From positions 1 through 55,214 of the forward strand of contig JAFIGH010000024.1 of NCBI GenBank assembly GCA_020831525.1: a stretch of 55,214 nucleotides of DNA, given 5' to 3'. Shown here in pieces: positions 28,212 through 36,076 of this stretch. Numbering within the stretch: the first letter of the stretch is position 1; each line of letters starts with the position of its first letter. The notes under the pieces are model-generated. The model searched no databases. It worked only from the letters and a program-made list of their open reading frames with translations, and was not told the origin of the DNA. The DNA is from Opitutales bacterium. GTDB taxonomy: Bacteria > Verrucomicrobiota > Verrucomicrobiia > Opitutales > Oceanipulchritudinaceae. A program made the translations under genes and the position numbers.

Positions 28212-29597
28212 TCACTTCCCTCCCGTGAATTCCGGGTACGCCTGCTGCCCGTGCTCGGCCACGTCCAGGCCCTCGTCCTCTTCCTCGGCAGTGACGCGCA
28301 CACCCATGACGAACTTCACCGCGGAGAATATGGCAAACCCAACGGCAAAGGCAAAGAGGGCGTAGGCGAGACAACCGACAACCTGCCAAAGAAACTTCCC
28401 TTCGCCCCAGATTCCCGCGGCGAGTGTTCCCCACGTTCCGCAGATCCCGTGGACGGATATCGCGCCCACCGGATCGTCCACCCCAATCCGGTCGAAGAAG
28501 AGGATCGCGACAACGACCAGCGCACCGGATATCGCGCCCACAAGCATGGCCGCGCCGGGATTCAGGGTGTCCGCGCTTGCCGTGATCCCCACAAGGCCCG
28601 CGAGCACACCGTTGAGCGCCATGGAAATATCCGCCTTCTTCAGAATGAGCGGACAGACGATCATCGCCGCAAAGGCCCCCGAAGCGGCGCCAAGCGATGT
28701 CGTGACAAACACGCGTCCCACCCGTTCCGGATGCGCGTCGAGGACGGATCCTCCGTTGAAGCCGTACCAGCCGAACCACAAGAGGAACACCCCGAGCGCC
28801 GCGAGCGACAGGTTGTGACCAGGAATCGCGCGCGGCTTGCCCTTGGCGTCATACTTTCCACGCCGCGGGCCGAGGACGAGGACCGCCGCAAGCGCGGCGT
28901 ATCCGCCGAAGGCGTGAACAACCGAGGAGCCCGCGAAATCGACAAATCCGTTGCGCTCAAGCCAGCCACCGCCCCATGTCCACGATCCCGCCACCGGGTA
29001 GGCGATGCCCACGAGAAGAATCGTGAATACCATGAAACTGTATAGTTTTATCCGCTCAGCCACCGCGCCGGAGACGATGGTCGCCGCCGTCGCCGCAAAC
29101 ATCGCCTGGAAAATGAAATCCGTCCAATAGGCGTAATTGTTGCCCGACCGCGACGACATCACCTCCATATATTTGTCCGGATCGATGCCGAACCATCCAC
29201 CGAAACGGAGGATGCCGTTGAAGGTCTCAGGCGGATACATCGTATTGAACCCGACAATGGCATAGGTCACGAGTCCGCAGCTGATGACAAAGAAGTTCTT
29301 GTAGAGAATGTTGACGGTGTTCTTGGAGCGGGAAAGGCCCGACTCGAGCATGGCGAATCCCGTGTGCATGACGAACACCATGGCCGCTGCGACAAGCAGC
29401 CAAAGGTTGCTCACCGTGAAGTAGGAATACTCCTCGGAGAGATTGTCGATGTACTCGGCAAATGTCGCCTCGGAAGGGATGCGCACGCCCGCTTCGGCCG
29501 CGCCGTGGGCGGACGCCGCGCAGAGCGCCAAAACGAGGGTTGCCGTGCCAACCGCCACAAGGCGCGGCGGAAGTATTCGTCTTTGGTTTGTTCTCAT
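28212..29597 (-). CDS. amt: ammonium transporter, Amt family
   Basis: 461 residues from ATG 29597, placed about 10 bases after a clear GGAGGAGG; the GTG at 29606 lies too close to that site. Signal peptide (ATLVLALCAASAHG), then eleven membrane helices of the AmtB fold. Conserved parts: FVDFAGSSVVHAFGG with the Asp and first pore His, and ISVHGICGTWG with the second pore His. It brings ammonium into the cytoplasm. No glnK is adjacent, which is unusual for amt and suggests the gene serves ammonia released by the periplasmic enzymes of this operon rather than general nitrogen control. It lies 5 bp after the cytochrome gene. Confidence 0.95.
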   Translation of the reverse strand: MRTNQRRILPPRLVAVGTATLVLALCAASAHGAAEAGVRIPSEATFAEYIDNLSEEYSYFTVSNLWLLVAAAMVFVMHTGFAMLESGLSRSKNTVNILYKNFFVISCGLVTYAIVGFNTMYPPETFNGILRFGGWFGIDPDKYMEVMSSRSGNNYAYWTDFIFQAMFAATAATIVSGAVAERIKLYSFMVFTILLVGIAYPVAGSWTWGGGWLERNGFVDFAGSSVVHAFGGYAALAAVLVLGPRRGKYDAKGKPRAIPGHNLSLAALGVFLLWFGWYGFNGGSVLDAHPERVGRVFVTTSLGAASGAFAAMIVCPLILKKADISMALNGVLAGLVGITASADTLNPGAAMLVGAISGALVVVAILFFDRIGVDDPVGAISVHGICGTWGTLAAGIWGEGKFLWQVVGCLAYALFAFAVGFAIFSAVKFVMGVRVTAEEEDEGLDVAEHGQQAYPEFTGGK

Positions 29598-29602
29598 TAG
29601 AT

Positions 29603-30079
29603 TCACGCCTCCTCCTGCGAGGCAAGAAGGTAAGCCACCATGGCCTCAATGGATTCATCGGGGATCATTCCGTCCCAACCCGGCATGCCGGCGTCGAGAA
29701 ACCCCTCCCGTATCAGGTGTTCAATGGCGGTCGGCGCACTGCCGTGAAACCACCGGTTGTTGAATAAATTGCTCGGCGAGTCGTCGCCGATATCGCCCTC
29801 TCCGTGGCAGGCCGCGCAAAACATGCGGTACTGCTCCTCCCCGTGGGCAATGACATCACTGTCCCGTGCGAGCGTAAGCAGAAACGCATCCCGACCATCG
29901 TCCAAACCGCCGCCGGACATTCCTTCGGACGGCGGAGCGGAACCACCGCGCCGTTCATCCGGCGCGGGCGGTGCCTGCGCCGCCGACAGTTCCCGCCCGT
30001 AGTGAGCAACGCAGGAGATCGCCGCGACGATTGCGACGCACCCGAGAACGGCTACGAGAGAGTCCCACTTTTCCAGCAT
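29603..30079 (-). CDS. membrane-anchored monohaem cytochrome c
   Basis: 158 residues. N-terminal membrane anchor (SLVAVLGCVAIVAAISCVAHYG), a Gly/Pro-rich linker, then one class-I cytochrome c domain with the haem motif CAACH (about residues 88-92) and a likely Met ligand in DAGMPGWDG. It faces the periplasm. Position directly after the exported flavoenzyme suggests it accepts electrons from it and passes them to a terminal oxidase. The gap to the oxidase gene is 23 bp. Confidence 0.93.
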   Translation of the reverse strand: MLEKWDSLVAVLGCVAIVAAISCVAHYGRELSAAQAPPAPDERRGGSAPPSEGMSGGGLDDGRDAFLLTLARDSDVIAHGEEQYRMFCAACHGEGDIGDDSPSNLFNNRWFHGSAPTAIEHLIREGFLDAGMPGWDGMIPDESIEAMVAYLLASQEEA

Positions 30080-30102
30080 ACGGCTCCTTTACGACCGTCG
30101 TC

Positions 30103-31680
30103 TCAGGCCGCGGTCGCCCGCGTGTGAATGTCCTTCACGGCAAGCCGCGCTGACTCAAAGGATCCCGCCTGCCAGCCGCCGAGGTGGCTGGCCCAGTCGG
30201 AGGCGATGTAGAATTCACGCTCCGGGCGGATGAGGAATGGATAGAAGGTCCGGATCATGGCCCGTGGAAAATGCGCAAGGCAGCCTTCGATCCACGGCAC
30301 AGTCGACCAATTGAAAGACACCGCGTTGTCGAACTCCTCCCGGTACTGCGGGTGCATTTTCTCCCCGTGCTCCATCGCAAAAGCGAGCCGGTCTTCCGGG
30401 TTCATGCGGCCGAGGCGGTCGCTCGTCGGTCCGAATACGTAGTAGCCGGTCACGACGCCTTTGGGCGCGAAGAAATCGTAATGCGGGTACCAGACTTCGG
30501 CATTGGGCAGGGTTGTCCAGCTCACGCCGCCAAAGATGCGGTCGTCCTCCTCCCAAAAGCGGCGCTTGAACTGGATACCGATCTTTCCTGAGTTCTGGAA
30601 GGGCACGACGTTGATCACGTTGCGCAGTTGCGGGGTGAGGTCGGTCTGAAGGCGCCGCATGATCGGCGGCGGCAGCGAGCACACACAATAGTCCGCCGTC
30701 TCCTCATGGCTCTCGCCGTCGTGCTCATAGACGATGCGCACTCCGGGATTCGCGTGCCGGATCTCCTTAACCTCGCAGTCGTATTGAATACAGTGGCCGA
30801 CTTTCTTCACAAAACCCTCCGAAATCCGGTCCATCCCACCGACCGGAGCATACATCTGCGTTTGGTACAGTGCTTCGTTCGCCCGGTGGAAGAGCGAGCC
30901 GAACTCCGCCGCAAAAAGGTCGCCCCGGTCATGGGGATCGCCTACCACACCCTCGTTCGTTCCGCCGCCCGGCCAAGTTTCGTAGCCGCGCCGACTGTGC
31001 CCGTTGTAGACCATGTCACTGGAAAGCCCGCCCTCGTAGCGAAGGAAAGCGAGCAGACGCTCGCGGTCTTCCGCCGTTAGTTCGGCGTCGAGGGCGCCTT
31101 GGTCCGCCACCTTGGCAAGCAGCTCCGCGGTGTAGCCACGGAGGTCTGTCTTGGCCTCGCGGATACGCACCGGACGACCGCTCAACGATCCCCCGCGGTC
31201 GGAAAGGTAGTAGGCATTCTCGTTCATCCCGACAAACGGGGCGACGGGCACACCCAGTTCGCGGCAGTAGTCCATTGTGATGTGCCAGTGCGGAAAACGG
31301 GACGGTCCGGGATCGAAATACTGGCCCTCGGCAAAACCGCACTGCTGGCGGCGGCCGTTGGTCTCCACCACCTCATCGCCGCCGCGCAGCGTGAGGCAAC
31401 GCCCGCCCGCCTTCGGCGCCGCCTCCAGAATCTTCGGCGCAAAACCCAGCTTCTCCAGTTCGTAGGCCGCCGCCATGCCCGCCACGCCCGCACCGAGGAT
31501 GAGCACGCGGCCCGCCCGGTCGCCCGACACGCGCGGCAGATCATGCAGGGGAGCACCCTCACCCCGCGACCGGGACATCAGCCCCATCGCTGTTAACGCG
31601 GCAAAGGAAGCACCACTGAACTGGCCTACCTTCACCACGAATTCCCTTCTGGATATTCGCTTAAGCGCCTGCTTGGACAT
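30103..31680 (-). CDS. Tat-exported FAD-dependent amine / L-amino-acid oxidase
   Basis: 525 residues. A twin-arginine signal SRREFVVKVG followed by a hydrophobic stretch indicates folded export. The FAD dinucleotide fold VLILGAGVAGMAAAYELEK and the family motif APKAGGRC identify the monoamine oxidase / L-amino-acid oxidase superfamily; FDPGPSRFPHWH resembles the LAAO substrate-domain segment, and the C-terminal FAD motif is ASDWASHLGGWQAGSFESA. Such enzymes convert an amine or amino acid to an imine, which hydrolyses to ammonia and an aldehyde or keto acid. With a cytochrome c gene next it may act as a dehydrogenase rather than producing peroxide. First gene of the operon to 25363. The annotated ATG is 10 bases inside a nine-codon leader frame opened by the shared motif. 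Confidence 0.92.
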   Translation of the reverse strand: MSKQALKRISRREFVVKVGQFSGASFAALTAMGLMSRSRGEGAPLHDLPRVSGDRAGRVLILGAGVAGMAAAYELEKLGFAPKILEAAPKAGGRCLTLRGGDEVVETNGRRQQCGFAEGQYFDPGPSRFPHWHITMDYCRELGVPVAPFVGMNENAYYLSDRGGSLSGRPVRIREAKTDLRGYTAELLAKVADQGALDAELTAEDRERLLAFLRYEGGLSSDMVYNGHSRRGYETWPGGGTNEGVVGDPHDRGDLFAAEFGSLFHRANEALYQTQMYAPVGGMDRISEGFVKKVGHCIQYDCEVKEIRHANPGVRIVYEHDGESHEETADYCVCSLPPPIMRRLQTDLTPQLRNVINVVPFQNSGKIGIQFKRRFWEEDDRIFGGVSWTTLPNAEVWYPHYDFFAPKGVVTGYYVFGPTSDRLGRMNPEDRLAFAMEHGEKMHPQYREEFDNAVSFNWSTVPWIEGCLAHFPRAMIRTFYPFLIRPEREFYIASDWASHLGGWQAGSFESARLAVKDIHTRATAA

Positions 31681-31690
31681 ATTTGGACAT
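31661..31690 (-). CDS. nine-codon leader frame overlapping the amine oxidase start
   Basis: ATG of the shared 13-mer opens MSKYVQAGA then TAA, overlapping the first seven codons of the oxidase in another frame. The first four residues equal those of the DUF3450 start. It may be a translated leader coupling to the oxidase, or simply the consequence of a duplicated ATGTCCAA. No evidence for expression beyond position. Confidence 0.3.
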   Translation of the reverse strand: MSKYVQAGA

Positions 31691-31696
31691 CTTTTT
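31684..31696 (-). promoter_or_regulatory. shared start motif, copy 4 (amine-oxidase operon)
   Basis: AAAAAGATGTCCA, 10 bases before and out of frame with the oxidase ATG, which itself sits in a second ATGTCCAAG. Confidence 0.75.
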
Positions 31697-31906
31697 GGTT
31701 GGGGAGCTTCCGGCGGGAGCCGGACACCTCAGACCGCCACGCTTGCAAATTGAGTGCCAATATTCCTCCGGCACCGCGCACGGGTCTCTGGGTAAACCTG
31801 GGCGAAAATGCCCTTACCAGAGAACGGGCACGATCCGTGCTCACAAACTTTCGATACGAGCAGGCGGCATGCGTCCGCCTGCAGCAACATCACAACAACC
31901 ATAAGA
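31697..31906. promoter_or_regulatory. divergent control region amine oxidase / aminotransferase
   Basis: About 210 bp between the two divergent starts. A hairpin AGGCGG-N7-CCGCCT lies at 31862-31880, shortly before the aminotransferase start motif, and could form in its leader. I see no clear -35/-10 pair. Confidence 0.4.
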
Positions 31907-31919
31907 AAAAAGATGTCCA
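31907..31919 (+). promoter_or_regulatory. shared start motif, copy 5 (exported aminotransferase)
   Basis: AAAAAGATGTCCA; the ATG is the in-frame start and no Shine-Dalgarno sequence precedes it. Confidence 0.8.
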
Positions 31920-33058
31920 CCCACACCACCGAATCCCACGCGGGACGATTCCCGCGCCTTGCCACGCTGCTCGCGTTTCTCGCCGCGACGCCCTTTGTCT
32001 GGTCGCAGCATGAATTTGACGACGCCGCCGACGAACGCGGCCCGATCCGTATTTCGGGCAATGAGAACGCCTTTGGCTACTCGCCCGCCGCCATGATGGC
32101 GATGATGGAGTCGCTCGGCAACATCAACCGCTACGCCCGCGACGAAGCCGCCGCCTTTGTCGAAGCGATCTCCGCCAAGGAGCGGGTTCCCTCCGACTAC
32201 ATCATCACCACGCCCGGGTCCGGACCCGTCCTCGTCATGACGGCCCTCGCCTACGCCGCGCCGGGCAAAAACATGATCACCGTCACACCCGGTTACCTGC
32301 AGCTAGCGCGCGCTTTTGAGCAAGCCGGCGGCGAGGTGAAGTCGATTCCGCTGACGGACGACCATGCACACGACCTCGATGCCATGAAAGAGGCTATCGA
32401 CGAGGACACCGTGATCGTCTACATCTGCAACCCGAACAATCCGACCGGGACCATCGTCGATCCCGACAAACTGCGCGCCTTCATCCGTTCCGTCCCCCGC
32501 GATATCCTTGTATTTGTCGACGAAGCCTATCTCGAACTGGCCGACGGCGGGCTCGAAGCCAACTCCATGATCGGCATGGTGCGGCAGGGCCGTAACGTCC
32601 TCGTCTCCCGCACGTTCTCCAAGGTCTACGGCATGGCGGGGCTGCGCGCGGGCTACGGCATCGCGCCGCCCGAGGTTCTCGCCAAGCTGCGTCCTTTCCA
32701 CCTCGGCGGTCCCAATCTCCTCGCCTGCGTGGGCGCCACCGCCGCTCTCGGCGACGAAGCCGCCTTTGCCGAAAATGTCGAGCGTTACCGCGCCACACGA
32801 GAAATGGTCACAGAAGCGCTCGACGACATGGGCGTGAAATACGCCGATGCGCACGGGAGTTTTGTCTTCATCCACACCGGTGTTCCCATCGAACGTTTTC
32901 AGGCCCGCATGGAAGAGCGCAACATACTCGTCGGCCGCCCGTTTCCGCCCATGCTCGACTGGTGCCGCGTGAGCATCGGCACCGAGGAGGAAATGATGAC
33001 GTTTCTCCGCGTCTTCCGGGAGATCATGACGGAAGAAGGTCGCCTCGCCTCGCGTTGA
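31913..33058 (+). CDS. exported class I/II PLP aminotransferase (histidinol-phosphate transaminase-like)
   Basis: 381 residues from the ATG in the shared motif (MSTHTTES). A Sec-type signal peptide (LATLLAFLAATPFVWSQ) without twin arginines precedes the catalytic domain, so export is likely. Fold-type I aminotransferase hallmarks: ISGNENAFGYSP, CNPNNPTGT, FVDEAYLELAD with the PLP-binding Asp, SRTFSKVYGMAGLRAGYG with the Schiff-base Lys, and a C-terminal Arg in WCRVSIGTEEEM. The closest well-known family is HisC, but that enzyme is cytosolic; with a signal peptide and this neighbourhood a periplasmic role in amine or amino-acid conversion is more likely. A strong terminator follows. Confidence 0.9.
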   Translation: MSTHTTESHAGRFPRLATLLAFLAATPFVWSQHEFDDAADERGPIRISGNENAFGYSPAAMMAMMESLGNINRYARDEAAAFVEAISAKERVPSDYIITTPGSGPVLVMTALAYAAPGKNMITVTPGYLQLARAFEQAGGEVKSIPLTDDHAHDLDAMKEAIDEDTVIVYICNPNNPTGTIVDPDKLRAFIRSVPRDILVFVDEAYLELADGGLEANSMIGMVRQGRNVLVSRTFSKVYGMAGLRAGYGIAPPEVLAKLRPFHLGGPNLLACVGATAALGDEAAFAENVERYRATREMVTEALDDMGVKYADAHGSFVFIHTGVPIERFQARMEERNILVGRPFPPMLDWCRVSIGTEEEMMTFLRVFREIMTEEGRLASR

Positions 33059-33108
33059 ACAAATCCCTTTGGTTTGGTTGTTGTGCTCATCTCCGCACAG
33101 TTCCAGAG

Positions 33109-33145
33109 AGGGCGGCGCTTTCGGGCGCCGCCCTTTTTTCTTTTT
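33109..33145 (+). terminator. intrinsic terminator between the two aminotransferases
   Basis: Stem GGGCGGCGC/GCGCCGCCC (33110-33133) with a TTTCGG loop, followed by TTTTTTCTTTTT. It should end the first aminotransferase transcript; the second then needs readthrough or its own promoter in 33134-33168. Confidence 0.92.
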
Positions 33146-33168
33146 CCGCCCCTCGAACAAACCGCATA

Positions 33169-34356
33169 GTGCAAAAATTGCCCGCATTCTCCCCGCCGCT
33201 GTCCGCCGTTTCCCGCCGGACGGCCCTCAAGTCGCTCGGGCTCCTCGCGGGCTCCGGGCTGCTCGGGCTGGCGCCCGCGCGGGCGCAGACCGCCGCGCCG
33301 CGGGTGGACGGGAACGGCGATCCGCTCTCCGCCCGGTATCCTGAACTCAACTACATCAACCTCGCGGGCAACGAAAATCCTTTCGGCCCCTCCCGGCGCG
33401 TCACGATGGCGCTCATGCGGGAAGCCGCAAACAGCTCCCGCTACCCCTTCCGCGAAGCGAACATCCTGCGCGACGAAATCGCCGCACTGGAGGATGTCCC
33501 GCCGGACCACATTCTCCTCGGCAACGGCGGCGACGAGGTCCTCGCCTTCGCCGCCGCCGAATACGGGCACCCCGGCGCGGAAATTGTCGCGACCAAACCC
33601 ACCTACCTGCAGCTCATGGACTACGCCGAACGCCGCGGCGCGAAAACGCGTTGGGTGCCGACCACCGGGCCGGACATGCGCCACGACCTCGACGCCATGG
33701 AAGCGGCCGTCAACGGCAAGACGGCCCTCGTCTACGTCTGCAATCCCGACACGCCCTCGGGCACAATGCGCGCACCCGCCGATATCGAAAGCTTTTGCCG
33801 CCGGGTTTCCGAGCGCGTACCCATTCTCCTCGACGAAGTTTACCTCGATCTGCTGGACGATTTTGCGCAGCAAACCCAAACCGCGCTTGTGCGTGAGGGA
33901 CTGCCCGTCCTCATCTGCCGCTCATTTTCTAAACTCCACGCTCTCGCGGGCCACCGCATCGGCTACCTCATCGGCCCGCCGGAGATCCTCCAAGGCCTCC
34001 AGGCGCACCGGATGTCCGGACTGAACTACCTCGGCGTGGCCTGCGCGCGAGAGAGCCTGCGCGACACCGCCTTCCACACCCTCAGCCGCCGCAGCATCCG
34101 CGCCGGTCGCGCCGCCCTCGAAGCCCTCCTCGACGAACTGGCGCTCCCCTTCATCCCCTCCCACGGGAACTTCGTCTTCCATTACACAGGCACCCCCGTC
34201 CGCGAGTTTCAGGACTTCATGCGCGAGCGCCGCCTCTTTGTCGGCCGACCCTTCCCGCCCTACGAAGACTGGGTGCGCATCAGCATCGGCCTTCCCGCCG
34301 AGATGGCTGTCTACGAACGCGCCCTACGCGAATGGCATAGCGCGCGGGACGCCTGA
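33169..34356 (+). CDS. Tat-exported class I/II PLP aminotransferase, paralogue
   Basis: 395 residues from GTG 33169. The open frame runs further upstream but overlaps the previous gene; this start gives a twin-arginine signal VSRRTALKSLG followed by LLAGSGLLGLAPARA. Tat export fits an enzyme that binds PLP before export. Catalytic landmarks: LAGNENPFGPS, VCNPDTPSGT (altered from the usual NPNNPTG), LLDEVYLDLLD and ICRSFSKLHALAGHRIGY with the Lys. It is clearly related to the gene before it (same GRPFPP and RISIG C-terminal patterns) but diverged. Substrate unknown. Confidence 0.88.
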   Translation: MQKLPAFSPPLSAVSRRTALKSLGLLAGSGLLGLAPARAQTAAPRVDGNGDPLSARYPELNYINLAGNENPFGPSRRVTMALMREAANSSRYPFREANILRDEIAALEDVPPDHILLGNGGDEVLAFAAAEYGHPGAEIVATKPTYLQLMDYAERRGAKTRWVPTTGPDMRHDLDAMEAAVNGKTALVYVCNPDTPSGTMRAPADIESFCRRVSERVPILLDEVYLDLLDDFAQQTQTALVREGLPVLICRSFSKLHALAGHRIGYLIGPPEILQGLQAHRMSGLNYLGVACARESLRDTAFHTLSRRSIRAGRAALEALLDELALPFIPSHGNFVFHYTGTPVREFQDFMRERRLFVGRPFPPYEDWVRISIGLPAEMAVYERALREWHSARDA

Positions 34357-34765
34357 GTCCACCCTGCCGCGTTGCCAACCGAAAAAGGTACGCGGGCCTC
34401 GCAGGCGTCGCCGCAGACGGCTCAGCACCTTTACCCGTCCTCACTTGCCAACGGAGCAACGGATTTTCCAACCCCTGTCCCGCGCGACACGGGCCCGAAA
34501 GTCCGTGCTCCAATCAAGGCCGCGCACCCTTCACCCAACGGAGCACGGGTTTTCCAACCCGTGTAAGCGCAAAGTTCCCGTGTTTACGCGTTCACGCCGA
34601 CCCGGTCTTTTTGAGTTGAAAGACCGCAGGCAAAGGTCATCTACTTCCGATGCAGCCTTGGCCTGCGGTTTGGACTGTTTACTGGACATCTTCAGTTCAG
34701 CACCGCATGTGCCAAGGCTGTCTTTTTTGCCATGCATTCACTACTTTAGCAAAATCATTTGCTCT
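34357..34765. repeat. 409-bp convergent gap with palindromic repeats and long hairpin
   Basis: Three related copies of a GGAGCACGGGTTTTCCAACC-type palindrome lie at about 34451-34480 (imperfect), 34485-34512 (inverted) and 34541-34563 (perfect 8-bp stem, TTCC loop). A GGTCTTT/AAAGACC hairpin (34604-34625) and a 14-position stem with one mismatch, ACCGCAGGC.../...GCCTGCGGT (34623-34669), follow. The last could end transcripts from either side. AAGATGTCCA, ten bases of the shared start motif, occurs on the minus strand at 34683-34692, but the 52-codon frame behind it looks non-coding. Confidence 0.65.
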
Positions 34766-35986
34766 TTACCGCAGGGTTTTCCCGTATGCCTTTGAAAAAG
34801 CGTGTTCGGATAGAAAAAAGGCAACAGCGCCCGCCACCAAAACGACCGCCAATCCGCCCGGGGCAAACATGAGGGCACCCAATGCCCCGCCCCCGGCACG
34901 CCCTGCCTGGCCCACCGCCGTGAGAAGTCCCAGCCACGAGCCGGCGTCGCGCCGCGCCACCGCGCCGCTCACAACCACCTGCACCGGACTGAGACGCACC
35001 GACATCACCGCCACCCCCGCGAGATAGACAGCTGTCATCCATGCGGCGGGCAACCATTGCAGGCCGCTGCCCACGAGGAGCAGACCGGCGCTCACCCATA
35101 GCGACAGGCGCACAACCGCCGGGGCGGAAAAACGTTCTGCAAGCAGCCCGCCCCACGCCGTGCAAATCGTCTGCACGATGCCGGCGCCAAAGAGAACCGC
35201 CGCGAGGCCCATGGCACCGTGCCCCGCCGCCAGCGTCCACCAAGCGGGAAAGAACACCACCAGCAGCGCGCTTCCCGCGTACATGAAAAACTGCGCGGCG
35301 CATCCCTGCCAGGCAAACGAGAGCGCCCGCAGTCCGCCGAGCCGCGCCCGCAGTTCTCCCGTCCACGCAAACGGCGTGCCCGTTCCGGCAGCGCCGCCCG
35401 CGGTTCCCGCGTCGAGAAACACCCGCCAGCCGGAAAGCGCGAGCAGCCCCCCGCAACCGGCGAAGACCGCCGCGCCCGCGCCGTGCTCGGCGAGGACAAG
35501 TCCCGCTGCCACCCCCACCGTCTGCCCCGCGCCGCCGCCGCTCATTACCCGGCCGAAGGTGCGACCCGCCGAAAACCGGAAACGGTTGGCCATTAGCGGC
35601 AGAAGCGCGCCGCCGAGGAGAGCGTGGCCCGCCCCGGTGACCACCCGCACAACGGCAAATCCCGCGAACGTGTCCACAAACGCGTGCAGAGATAGACCGG
35701 TCGCGGCGATAAAGACACCCGCCGCCGCCACCCGGCGCGGCCCCGCGAAATCAATCAAAACGCCGCCCGCAAGCGCCCCGACAGCGAGAAGAACCGCATA
35801 GAGCGAAATCAGCGCCGCGCCCGCCGCAAACGGGACCCCCATATCCCGCGCGAGCCACGGCATCCATGCAACCACCAGCAGCGCTTGTGTCGTCAGCGCA
35901 AACTGCGCCGCCCACAGGCCAGCCGCCAGCGTCGCCCCGGAGCGGCGCGCCCGCCGGAACCAATCTGTCTCCGCCCTGCCCGTCAT
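34766..35986 (-). CDS. major facilitator superfamily transporter
   Basis: 406 residues from ATG 35986; a GTG directly before is an alternative. Twelve predicted membrane helices, for example AAQFALTTQALLVVAWMPWL, LISLYAVLLAVGALAGGVLI and AVVLVAGAVAFFL, with the loop-2 motif IDFAGPRRVAAAG typical of MFS carriers. No family-specific signature is visible, so the substrate is unknown. It is codirectional with the dehydrogenase at 36077 (90-bp gap), which may be cotranscribed upstream of it. Confidence 0.88.
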   Translation of the reverse strand: MTGRAETDWFRRARRSGATLAAGLWAAQFALTTQALLVVAWMPWLARDMGVPFAAGAALISLYAVLLAVGALAGGVLIDFAGPRRVAAAGVFIAATGLSLHAFVDTFAGFAVVRVVTGAGHALLGGALLPLMANRFRFSAGRTFGRVMSGGGAGQTVGVAAGLVLAEHGAGAAVFAGCGGLLALSGWRVFLDAGTAGGAAGTGTPFAWTGELRARLGGLRALSFAWQGCAAQFFMYAGSALLVVFFPAWWTLAAGHGAMGLAAVLFGAGIVQTICTAWGGLLAERFSAPAVVRLSLWVSAGLLLVGSGLQWLPAAWMTAVYLAGVAVMSVRLSPVQVVVSGAVARRDAGSWLGLLTAVGQAGRAGGGALGALMFAPGGLAVVLVAGAVAFFLSEHAFSKAYGKTLR

Positions 35987-36076
35987 CACACAGGCACAGC
36001 GGATGGCGTGCCGCTTCAGCGAGCGTTGTGCCGCGAATGCCCTTCGCCTTCCCCCCGCATCCTTCCCCGCTTCAGC

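Noticed and set aside
31913-34356. Annotating the two aminotransferases as histidine-biosynthesis hisC genes
   Set aside because: Both carry export signals, lie beside an amine-oxidase operon and no other his gene is present.
34531-34692. Short minus-strand frame starting in AAGATGTCCA
   Set aside because: The translation is Arg/Ser/Lys-rich and runs through the hairpins and palindromes; not protein-like.
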